DNA of 64,000 bases from Neostapfia colusana (lineage: Eukaryota; Streptophyta; Magnoliopsida; Poales; Poaceae), in NCBI GenBank assembly GCA_030760725.1, contig JASWHV010000005.1, positions 93,068,622-93,132,621 on the forward strand, in the 5' to 3' direction. The position numbers and the translations under genes were made by a program. The notes below the pieces were generated by a model, which ran no database searches, was not told the origin of the DNA, and was given only the letters and a program-made list of their open reading frames with translations. This document shows positions 11,301 to 20,900 of this stretch, one piece after another. Every line of letters starts with the position of its first letter. Position 1 is the first letter of the stretch.

Positions 11301-13531
11301 GTGGGAGGCATATTATTATTCAGCACATTTTTGTGATCTCACACACCAATTTTCACTCCATTTGGAGTTGATCTTGACATGAGCTAAGTGGGACAAATTC
11401 AAACTTTATTTGAATTCAAAACTGAACATGTGCTGAAATTCATTCAAACCAAACCCAATTTGAATTCTACTCAATTCAAATGGCTCATGGGTGAATAATT
11501 TGAATCACCATGGGTATTTTGGGGCTCACTGTTTACAACAGTGATTAGGAGTGAATTTCAGAGGTTAAAACCCCGGGTGGGACCCACATGTCAGCCACTA
11601 AAGCAAAAGAAACCGACTGAGGACTCAGCTCGGTTAACCGCGCGCGCTGCAGCTGCCGCCACGGCGAAGAAACGGCGAAGCCACCAGCTGCTTGCCGATC
11701 TCAGCCGCGGAACCGACTCCCTGGGTCTTTATCTACCCGCCCGAGCGGTCACCGACGCCTTCCATCGCTGCCTCGCCGCACTCTCACTCAAAACGCCGAA
11801 ACACCTCGCCGCCCGAGCAAACCTTCGGTTCCTCATCGCCCGGCCGATCCAGTGACCCTCTCGGCGATCTGAGACCAGCACCGGGTGCGCCAAGCCATCT
11901 TCGACACCTTCGCATCGGTTCCAGACCCTGCGCAGCCTTCTCTGAGCTCCACCGCGGCGATCTTTGCCCTGCCAGTGCAGCTCGAGCCGCCGCTGCGGGA
12001 ACCTCCTTTCCGGCCACCACAGCCCACAGTTCACAGAGCTGTAAACAGCAAAGAGGTTCGCCTTCAACCCTTCTTTCTTTTCCGCAAGCTCCGGCGGCGT
12101 GACAAGCACCGCTCCGGCCGGAATTTCATATTTTCGCGACGGTGTGCAAAAGTGAGGTCAGTACTGATCCGAGAAATTCGTAAACCACACTGCATCACTC
12201 ATCCTCTCATGCAGAGGATCACTTCTAGTAGCCCGTGCGGATCCATGGGATCAAGAACCACGAAGAACCGTGGAGGGAAACCGCTGTTCTTCGAGTTTTA
12301 GTAGAAATCCCGATTTCCGGCCTAGGTCGCACGGTGACAGCCCAACAGAACCCTTCCCGAGCTCCGTAGAGCTCATGTCGACCTTTCCTATGGTCCACTG
12401 ATGCTCGACGACCCTTAGCTTGATCGGGGGAGGTGCTAGGCAGGGTGGACAACGCAACCGAAGTTCTTCCGAGGTTGCGGCTCGTCGCTGACCAGGTGGC
12501 AGCTGTTGTCATGACGAGCTGACCCCAGAATCCTGTTCCCCGAGTGGAAATAGGCAGGGGCGGCCAGAATCATTAAGTTTGGAGCTTTACAGAAGCCGGC
12601 GGCGAGCTCTCCGACGAGGCTCCTCGGCGGCAGAACGCGGGCAGCGGGACGTTGACGAAGGGGTGGACCCCAGCTGTCAGCGGGAGATATTTTAAATTCG
12701 GATCGGGGTGTGGCCGGGATCAGCTGTGCTGGCGCGCAAATACCCTGTGAGCTCCGGTGTGCCGGACACCTCCTCGCTCGACACGTGTCCCCGCGGGCCC
12801 CCGAGAGTTTAAACTTTTTCCCCAATTTTCAGAATTCTTCCAAACTTCAAATCCTCATAACTTTGGCTAGAAAGCTCCAAATCAAGTGAACCAAATTTTG
12901 TTGGATTCAGCTCTCTGAACACTTTCCAGCAAATTAAGTTTCACTAAATGAAATTCCTTAATTCTCCAGAATTAATTCCTCAAAATTTAAACTGTTTAGA
13001 ATTTTAACTGGAGAATCCTTTGGGGGAAAATTCTGAAATTTTGCTAGGAGGTTCACCAAAATATCCTTGAACTACCATAAAAATTTCAGACCCATTGGAT
13101 CTAATTTAATCCACCTAATGATGTGATTAGTGAAACTGTTCCAGAGAAAATAGAAAATGTTCAGAAACATTTTCAGGATTTTCTCTGAAATTGTTTAGCT
13201 CATATATTTAGTTAGGACTTCCAAATTAACTGATACCAACTCCACTAGAACCCTCTGAAAATCTAGTTTTCAGAAAGTCATAGTTTGTTTCATGAAAATC
13301 CTTAGAGCACCCTAAGAGTTCCAATTAAGGTCAAGGACATAATTAATTGTGGAGGGCTCAAATGAGCTTTGCTGCAACTAAAACTTGACCAAGTCTCTAT
13401 TTAGGTTGTAACCAAACCACAGTAAAAGTTTCATAGCCATTGAGTCTGTCTAGTAGGACTTATAAGCTTCACAAGTGCAAACTTAATACAAATGCATTCA
13501 AATTAATACATGTATTACTTCTATCATGTAG

Positions 13532-14790
13532 TCGCTAAGGTCGAGGAGGAACCCGAAGTCCTAGACTTCGTTACTCCGGAGGAGCAGATAGCCTACGACC
13601 AAGAGCAGCAAGGCAAGCCCCGGTTTGCATTAACCTTTTTACAAATTTTTATTGTTTTGAGCACTTACTTGTTTACTTTATTCTTTGCATTAGGGTCTTG
13701 TTTGGAAGCCCCACTGCATAGCCAAGAGAACCATGGGTTGGGTTTAGGATTGCAAACCCCATTAGCTACTGCATTGCTATGATAGAGTAGGATTCGGTAC
13801 AAGTCGAGTAGTTGGAACTACTCACGAGCATAGGCTAGAGGCACTCGACTCGGGTAGTGATAGCACATGAAACACATGACAAGAAAATGAGACCAAGTGG
13901 AGGGTAAGGGCAGCAGGACTTTGGGGCCTGTGTGCTGTAGCTCCACTTGCATCGATTGAGGACCGAGCCGTGTGCGGGCCTGTTGGACAAGCTAGAACAG
14001 TACCGAAGACCTACCGGCTATATGGGAACCGGGAAACCGATGTAACTCGGGTAGCTCGGTATTGAGGCATTGCCCGTCGTTCAGAGGGTAGGTTGAGAGC
14101 TTGAGGTGTAAATCGGCTGGCGGCACTGAGATGCGCGTGCAGAGACCTCTTGCTCGGGACGATGGGACCGGTTCAATATTTGGCTGACGGGCGAAAGGTG
14201 GTTGCTTACGGCATCCGTGATGGTTGTTGTAGGCAACATCGAGTACTGGTGTACGTGACGGGTTATTCGGGTAACCCTGCAGGTGTAAATCGATTATAAT
14301 CGCCATCCCTCGCGGTCAGTGAGTACCACTTGTTCACTGTACCGTGACGTAGAATAAACAGACTAGTTACATGTTAAAATGTTGCTGATTGAAAGATGGA
14401 CTTGATTGCTAATGAATTGCTGTAGTTTAGAGCTAACTAAAGTTCTTTTCAACTTTGGGCAAGTACATGAGAGAAATGTGTTTCTTGTTTGATTGCGGCT
14501 CTCTCATGTGCCTTAGCGTAAGGTTCTCCACAACCTGCTGCTAGAACTTGAAAGTAAGGTTCTACTAATTAGGCGAGTCCATGCAAATGATTTTTACCTC
14601 ATGTAACCCATCATCCCTCATGTAGAAGTTCCATGTTTAGGTGAGACGGGTCAGACTTGCTGAGCCTTCGTGCTCATTGCTTGTGTTTGAAGCTTTTGCA
14701 GGGTTCTATGAGGAAGGGACTCCCGAGGAAGAGACGGAACCCCAGGAGGGGAACCCCGTCGAGTGGGAGTCGTGCACGCCGCAGAGTTAG
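13532..14790 (+). CDS. LTR-embedded spliced mini-ORF, last two exons (G1 5' LTR)
   Basis: The proposed exons are 13532-13612 (81 nt, after ATCATGTAG) and 14702-14790 (after CTTTTGCAG, ending TAG). The intron of 1089 nt has a GC donor, CAAG|GCAAGC. The first exon enters in phase 2 and leaves in phase 1, and the junction forms a Gly codon. Visible peptide pieces are EEEPEVLDF and DQEQQ in the first exon and EEETEPQ and VEWESCTPQS in the second. The peptide is strongly acidic. The same exon lengths, phases and residues occur in LTRs of two other families (see 26656-27862, 39387-40638, 59974-61176). No known domain is recognised. The upstream exon(s) and start codon are not identified. Splicing is inferred, not shown. 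Confidence 0.5.
13805..13823 (+). other. LTR hairpin A (G1 5' LTR)
   Basis: GAGTAGTT and AACTACTC form inverted arms around GG. The 3' LTR copy (25191-25210) has 9-base arms. Equivalent hairpins (CGAGTAG, loop, CTACTCG) occur at the same place in every other gypsy LTR that spans the region, about 200 nt inside the putative intron. Confidence 0.6.
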
Positions 14791-14813
14791 TGTGTGTGTG
14801 TGCTAGCAAGGAC

Positions 14814-14832
14814 ATGTTCAATGGCTGAACGT
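14814..14832 (+). other. LTR hairpin B (G1 5' LTR)
   Basis: The stem ATGTTCA / TGAACGT (one U-G wobble) carries the loop ATGGC. It lies 24 bases after the mini-ORF stop and about 80 bases before AATAAA. The 3' LTR copy has a C-G pair in place of the wobble. Confidence 0.6.
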
Positions 14833-14911
14833 AGACTTGATGCGTAGTCTACGCCCGCGAGTGTAGACTGGACTTATTTTGTTGTAAACATGTTCATAAA
14901 CCTGTTTATGT

Positions 14912-14917
14912 AATAAA
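14912..14917 (+). terminator. G1 5' LTR poly(A) signal AATAAA
   Basis: AATAAA sits about 100 bp before the LTR end, within a conserved TTTATGTAAT context. The 3' LTR has AATTAA at the matching place, so the canonical signal is lost there. Confidence 0.5.
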
Positions 14918-15023
14918 ATTCCGCTTCCGCTCTGTACCTTTGACGTGTGTTATCCGGTGCTGTGCAACGCAGCACCCCTCAGCGTGATCCTGGCTCGACA
15001 GGACCTTGGGGTCGTGTCAGCGC

Positions 15024-15036
15024 TGGTATCAGAGCC
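15024..15036 (+). promoter_or_regulatory. G1 primer-binding site (tRNA-iMet)
   Basis: TGGTATCAGAGCC starts four bases after the LTR end at 15019 and complements the 3' end of initiator-Met tRNA. Confidence 0.92.
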
Positions 15037-16518
15037 CGCTTGATGTTTAACATAGTACAAAGGTATTCTTTTTCAAAAATTCGGTGAGGAACTAGTTAGT
15101 AGCCCGTATAACGATGTTATTAGTATATAGAAAGTGGCATATTAACATATCTGTTTATGTCAGAAAATCGTGTATCTCGGGACGTTTATGTCTTGGGGGG
15201 TACGCGTAAGCGCTGTCCACCAGTGCGCACAAGCTGAAGGGTGGAGCCCCACGGGTGACAGGTAACCCGACCTGCTTTGATATCCTCTACGACTCTTCAT
15301 GTCGTTTGGGGTATTCGAGCAACGTCTGTCCCTGGCGTGCGTGGTGCAACATGGGAGACCCCGTCACGTGATCTGAAACGTGAACACGTAACTCAAGGCG
15401 TGTTTTGCTTGAGAACATCCGGGCGAGTGATGACGGCCGGTTGTACGAACTGTATGGATTCCGGGCTCGGTGTGCAGCCGAGTCTGATGATTGTTTGAGT
15501 TTCTGCAGGTAGCCTGACCACGAAACGGTAGACATGTAGTATCCTTGAGCGAGTGACGATTAGTGCCACTGAATTAACGAAGCCGGCTAAGTCCGGTATA
15601 GGTTTTTCCTTGTGAGGACGTAGTACCGACATAACCTGGTGACGCATCAATGTCACACCCCATTAAATGAATAACTTCATTTAAAAACTTGAAGGTTTTG
15701 ATCTAAAGTAGTAAAACTTGATGTAACTCCTTCCCTTGAACAGGATATTCAAAGTTAACAAGTTTTCAACTTATAGGTTGTTAAGGACAGAGCACTCTGT
15801 TTTCAGCTGAATCAAGGCTTAAGTTAATCAGAGGTTAGAGGTTGAGTTCTTTCGAGTTTGGGGTCGTATGATACATTTCTTGAAATCTTTGGAAGAGCTT
15901 TACAACTTTTCTGTTGAGGTCCAGAGGTGTTTCATCTCTTAACCACTCGAAAAATGCAGTAGAGTTGAAACTGTCCAGAAAACAGGACAGAGTAAAGACT
16001 CTCTGTAGACTCTCTGTAAATTAAGCATAACTTCCTGCATAAAAATCCAAAAATAGAAAATGAGGTAGTTCTGGAAATCTTATGAGATAGGTTACAACTT
16101 TGTAACAGAAAGTTTTGTCGGATTAGGAACAAAATTAACTGGGATTCTTGGATCAAATCAGTACCTAAAGCAGGGAGGTGCTGTCCAATTTTCTCCAGAA
16201 ATCCTGGTAACTTTGACATCTCATAACTTTTGAACCAGGACAGATCTTAGGCCAAGCAAATACTTTCTGGAAATCTATTGAAGTTAGCTTTAACTTTGAT
16301 GTTGAGCTCCAGAATTGGTTTTTCTTTAGCATGGCCTAAATCAGGTTTATATGGAAACTGGTCAGGACTGTCATGGGAACAGCGGATCAGCAGTCAAATT
16401 TGTTTAAAATTTGAACTATGTTTCCAAGTTTTATGGGTTCAATGACATGTCTTATGTTATAACTCAGTGGTTTAATGTTTAAATAAATATTTGACATTTC
16501 TCAAATATATTTTTACAG
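15037..16518 (+). other. G1 leader between PBS and ORF0
   Basis: About 1.5 kb with no conserved ORF. It shares blocks with the leaders of G2, G3, G4 and R0: a CTCTACGACTCTTCATGTC block near 15285, a splice-acceptor-like TTTCTGCAG ending at 15508, and a late block ending in CTTTGATGTTGAG-like sequence near 16300. It ends with a pyrimidine-rich ATTTTTACAG directly before the ORF0 ATG. Confidence 0.75.
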
Positions 16519-17463
16519 ATGACAGCAGATAAGCAATTGGAGAACGGGTGGGTGGTTTCCCACTGTTCTCACTGTAGCGGCTACCCGGAAGCATTGTGGC
16601 AAATGCTCCAATCTTTCGGGTACAACCATATGCCGCAGTACTTCACCAAGGAAGAAGGCGCAGAGGGGGACAAGACGTGGACGATCCATGTCGATGTCCC
16701 TGCAGGACCTACGCCACCCGGTTGGGTGCCGTTCACCGTCACGGTGAGAGGGAGACAACCGGAAGGGATGTGGCAGGTGGCAGCCCGTGACACCATGTCA
16801 CGTTTCTGCCAACTACACGTGCAGGCTATGGAGGGCACTCCATACGCGCTCGTTCCGGTGGAGGGACGGGCTCAGCATGTGTGGGAAGAGAGGTACCGGG
16901 AGGCAACAGATCCGAGTTGTCCAAGGTACAACCCCGCGGAGGCAAATCTCAGCCTCCAGATGAGGGCGGGAAACGCTGTGATGGACAGCCAAGCTGTTCA
17001 TACGGAGCATCTCGCCACCAAGCTCAAGGAGAGCACGAGCCGTGGAGATAATTTCAAGAGTGCTCACAGTGCACTCCGCAATGTGCTCCTTCCGACGATC
17101 AAGCGACTGAATGAACAACACAATCAGTTGCATCATCTGAAGAAGGCGAAGAAGAAAACCCGTGTTGACATCGCGGCGTTGCAAGAGCTGGTGCAGACCC
17201 TAACCCAGCAGAATGAGGACCTTGCTCAAGAGCGGGACGACGCTATTGAGGAAGGACAAGGCTGGGAAGAGGACTACAACCAGGCTATGGACGAGGTGCA
17301 TGCTTTGCAGGACCTCGTGCCTCCGGTATTGGGCATACCGGTGGTCTTGGGTCTTCCAGCAATGGGAGAACCCGGAATGGTGGAAGAGGTGGTAGATCCA
17401 GAGCCACCAGCAGAGGTACCGGAGGAGGACGACCCACAGGAGGTCGAGTTATACTCCGAGTAG
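16519..17463 (+). CDS. ORF0: intact 314-aa protein of unknown function upstream of gag
   Basis: A full-length uninterrupted frame. The ATG follows directly on a 3' splice-site-like ATTTTTACAG. Residues 1-30 hold a SHCSHC pair. Residues ~45-120 form a mixed alpha/beta-looking region with WTIHVDVPAG, FTVTVRGR and W-QVAARDTMSRFC. Residues ~155-270 look helical and include a probable coiled coil (QHNQLHHLKKAKKKTR, LVQTLTQQNEDLAQERDD). The tail is Pro/Glu/Asp-rich and ends EVELYSE. No retroviral enzyme motif is present. I recall that rice RIRE3/RIRE8 carry a similarly placed orf0; homology is not tested. G2 and G3 have no such ORF. It is the only long gypsy ORF here without a stop or frameshift. 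Confidence 0.8.
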   Translation: MTADKQLENGWVVSHCSHCSGYPEALWQMLQSFGYNHMPQYFTKEEGAEGDKTWTIHVDVPAGPTPPGWVPFTVTVRGRQPEGMWQVAARDTMSRFCQLHVQAMEGTPYALVPVEGRAQHVWEERYREATDPSCPRYNPAEANLSLQMRAGNAVMDSQAVHTEHLATKLKESTSRGDNFKSAHSALRNVLLPTIKRLNEQHNQLHHLKKAKKKTRVDIAALQELVQTLTQQNEDLAQERDDAIEEGQGWEEDYNQAMDEVHALQDLVPPVLGIPVVLGLPAMGEPGMVEEVVDPEPPAEVPEEDDPQEVELYSE

Positions 17464-17735
17464 GGGGTTACAGTTGCCATGTAGGGCAGCCAGGGTAGTG
17501 TAACCCAACTTTTGTAACCGGTGACATGTCGTGTAGACAGTAGCGTATGTATAAGTAGTGACGACATGAGCACGACTTCTCGGAGACCCGAGAATAATGT
17601 ATCTTGTATAAAGTTTATGCTTTATCAATATATGTGAATGTTGTGCAAATTAATCATGTGTCACTTCACTACCTACTGTTGCTTATGGAAATTTAAGTAA
17701 GACATGTGCTAATTACTGCTGTTTTGAATTTCAAA

Positions 17736-18960
17736 ATGACGCGTACTCGTGCCAACCCTGATGTTGGGGGTACCAGTCAAGGGGGAGAGACCTCCCAACC
17801 ACCTCCCGAGGATTCCTCGGGACAACAGCAGCAACAGTAACAGCAAACACCGCCACCGCCACTGCCAACGGTTACATTGGCCGACATCGTCGTGGCAATG
17901 GCGGGTTCACACCAGCAGCACACAGAGTTGCTGCAAACTCTAATTGCGAATACGTCTCGCCCAGAGAGACGTCATGACCGGGAGGAGCGTCAACAAAGCT
18001 CCTACTCCGACTTCCTGGCGACTCATCCGCCTGTATTCTCAAGGGCGGATCAACCACTTGACGCGGACAACTGGCTCCACGCCATAGAGATGAAGTTCGG
18101 GCTGCTCCAGATAAGTGAGCAGCGCAAGACTCAGTTCGCGGTCCAGCAGCTCCAAGGATCCGCGAGCGCGTGGTGGGCCAACTTCTGTGCTTCACAGCCC
18201 ACCGACCGAGTGATGACCTGGACGGAGTTCCGGACGGCCTTCAGGGCCTATCATATACCGCCAGGTCTGATGAAAAGAAAGACGCAGGAGTTCTTACACC
18301 TGCAGCAAGGGAGCCGGAACGCGCTGGAATACTCCAGGGCGTTCAACGATCTCGCGCTTTATGCGTCGTATCACGCAGATACCGACGAGAAGCGGCGGGA
18401 CCACTTTTACCAGGGGCTTAACCCGCTCCTGAAGGACAAGTTGGCGATGTTCAATCGCGGCAGCCTCAACGACATCATTGATGCTGCGATTGTTCAGGAG
18501 GACTCCGGCAAGGAGTTAGCAGCGGCGGAACGAAAGCGAAGCGCGCCGCAGAGCAGCGGAGAAGGAGGCGATCCTTCTCAGAAATTTTGGATGGTGAATC
18601 GCCCACCATCAGGTCCACGCTGGCAGCCACCACAGCGGTCGATGCCGTTCCGCAGTCGGCCGTACTCTTCACCAGCATTCTGGCTGGCACTGCCAGTACC
18701 ACCGCAACAACAGCCGCAGCGAGCGATGCCGCGTGCGTATGCACCTCAGCAGCGCATGCCGGGCTTTCGTCCCCCGAGCACTACACCAGCAGCGGCCACA
18801 TGTTACAAGTGTGGTCGTCCAGGACACTTCGCGAGAAGTTGCCCGGAGAGGCAAGGCGGCGGAGTGGCACCGCAGTTTCCGGGGAGGAATCAACCCCGGA
18901 ACCCTACTAATGCGCGGCGGGCAAACCCTAGGCCCGGCACCATCCACCAGCTTGCCATAG
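17736..18960 (+). pseudogene. G1 gag
   Basis: The gypsy Gag begins MTRTRANPDVGG at 17736, 272 bp after ORF0. An in-frame TAA at 17838-17840 interrupts a poly-Gln stretch (probably CAA to TAA). After it the frame is open, with the retrotransposon Gag core ADNWLHAIEMKFGLLQ and SASAWWANF, then Pro/Gln-rich sequence and an intact zinc knuckle, CYKCGRPGHFARSC, at 18801-18842. Apart from the early stop it is well kept. A downstream Met at 17877 could still give a nearly complete Gag. Confidence 0.9.
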
Positions 18961-20900
18961 AGGACGTGCCGGAGGGTGAGCCAATCCTTGCGGGTATGTT
19001 CCAACTCCACCAACATCCCGCTATAGTACTGTTTGATTCAGGCGCGACGCATAATTTTATTAGCCAAGCTTTCATTGCTAAACACAGCTTGCCAATACTA
19101 CCCACCGATAGTCCATATTTAATTTGTTCACCGGGTGGGAAGATTTTAGCAAGCGTAATGGTTTCCAAAGCACCATTATGCTTAGCGGGTAGAGTGTACC
19201 CCACGTCTCTCATTATGTTAGAGGGACAGAAGGTCGATGTCATCCTAGGGATGTCGTGGTTAACCCGCCACGGCGCTGTTTTAGACACCGTCCTTCGAGT
19301 CGTGCACTTAAACTCAGAAGTGCACGAGTCTCACTTATTATTTCTGGACAGTCCAGAAATAAGACTTCCAAGTGTCTATCAAGTCACAACTATCAGATTG
19401 GAGGATATTCCAGTAGTCCAAGAGTTCCCTGACGTATTCCCAGAGGATTTGCCGGGGATGCCGCCTGATAGAGAGGTGGAGTTCAAGATTGAACTTGCAC
19501 CGGGAACCATGCCAATATCCCGAAGGCCGTACAAGATGGCGCCCAAGGAGTTGGCTGAACTGAAGACTCAGCTCACGGACCTTCTGGAAAAGGGTTTTAT
19601 TCGGCCGAGCTCCTCGCCATGGGGCTGTTCGGCATTATTTGTCAAGAAGAAGGATGAGACGTTGCGGCTTTGCGTGGACTATCGTCCATTAAATGCCGTA
19701 ACCATCAAGAACAAGTACCCGTTGCCACGGATCGACATGTTGTTTGACCAGTTGGTCGAAGCAAAGATCTTTTCCAAGATGGATTTAAGATCCGGGTACC
19801 ATCAGATTAAAATAAGGGCTGAGGACATTCCAAAGACAGCTTTCTCGACAAGGTACGGACTTTATGAGTACCTGGTCATGTCCTTCGGCCTCACCAATGC
19901 TCACCGATATTCATGTACTTAATGAACTCGGTATTCATGCCGAAGCTGGACAAGTTTGTCGTGGTCTTCATCAATGACATCCTAGTATATTCCAAGTCGG
20001 AGGAAGATCACAAGAAACATCTGTGTATAGTCTTGCAACGGCTGTGGGACAACAAGTTATACGCGAAATTCAGCAAATGCGAGTTTTGGATATCGCAGTG
20101 CCTTTTCCCGGGCATATCATCTCAGCGGAGGGTATCGCTGTGGACCCGAGCAAGATCACTCAAGTGCTGAATTGGAAATCCCCGAGAACTGTTCACGAGG
20201 TACGGAGTTTCCTCGGACTCGCGGGATATTATCGGAGGTTCATTCCGAACTTCTCAAAGATTGCCAAGCCAATGACAGAGCTGCTGAAGAAGGCTACCAA
20301 ATATGTTTGGAGTCCAGCATGTGAAGCAGCATTCAAGGCTTTAGTCAAGTACCTGACATCAGCACCAGTTTTGGCGCAGCCAGACACAACAAAACCGTTT
20401 GATGTGTACTGCGATGCATCCGGCATTGGGCTCGGATGTGTGCTGATGCAAGACCGAAGAGTGGTCGCGTATGGATCAAGGCAGCTTAGAAACCATGAGC
20501 AGAATTATCCAACTCACGATTTGGAGCTCGCTGCCGTGATACTTGCACTGAAGATGTGGAGGCACTACCTACTCGGTAACCTCGTACATTTATATACCGA
20601 CCACAAGAGCATCAAGTACATATTCACTCAGAAGGAGCTGAACATGAGGCAACGAAGATGGTTAGAATTGATAAAGGATTACGAAATAGAGATCCATTAT
20701 CATCCGGGCAAGGCAAACGTAGTGGCAGATGTGCTGAGCCGCAAGTCACACGTCAACAATCTGACCATCACACCATTGGAAGAGAGCGAACCACCACTAC
20801 ATGTGATTCCACATGGAGCTCTCTACAACTTAGCTTTGATCCCCACCATCCGCGAAGAGATAGCGGCAGCCCAGAAGAATGACAAGGGCATGTCACATTT
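18961..20900 (+). pseudogene. G1 protease-RT-RNase H
   Basis: The protease active site LFDSGATHNF is at 19032-19061 (Asp codon 19035). RT runs from about 19500 with RRPYKMAPKELAELK, RLCVDYRPLNAVT and FSKMDLRSGYHQI. The frame is lost near 19905 at TNA/PAHF and again near 20098. The catalytic box reads FINDILVYS: the first Asp is Asn (codon 19973-19975, G to A), which should abolish polymerisation. RNase H follows with DVYCDASGIGLG, TDHKSIKYIFTQKE and HYHPGKANVVAD. The frame closes with a TGA at about 20902. Confidence 0.92.

Larger units (their letters stand above)
10976..15019 (+). repeat. G1 5' LTR (4044 bp)
   Basis: It starts TGTAAGGGCC and ends GTGTCA four bases before the PBS. From left to right it holds an AT-rich U3 with TATAAAA at 11294-11300, a GC-rich block (about 11560-12800) with open frames on both strands that are not conserved between families, a long AT-rich stretch, the two mini-exons (13532-13612 and 14702-14790), two conserved hairpins, and AATAAA at 14912-14917. 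The other gypsy LTRs in the window share this plan. Confidence 0.93.

Noticed and set aside
11729..12109. Long overlapping open frames on both strands in the GC-rich LTR blocks
   Set aside because: They are not conserved between LTR families and are expected by chance at high GC, where stop codons are rare.
13510..13782. A 90-codon unspliced frame in the G1 LTRs (also 24896-25168) with a hydrophobic stretch, looking like a small membrane protein
   Set aside because: The conserved part ends at the GC donor. The hydrophobic tail lies in the putative intron and is not shared by G3, L1 or L3, so the two-exon reading explains the conservation better.
16813..17184. Minus-strand frames opposite ORF0
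   Set aside because: They are shadows of the plus-strand ORF0, with no start context or motif.
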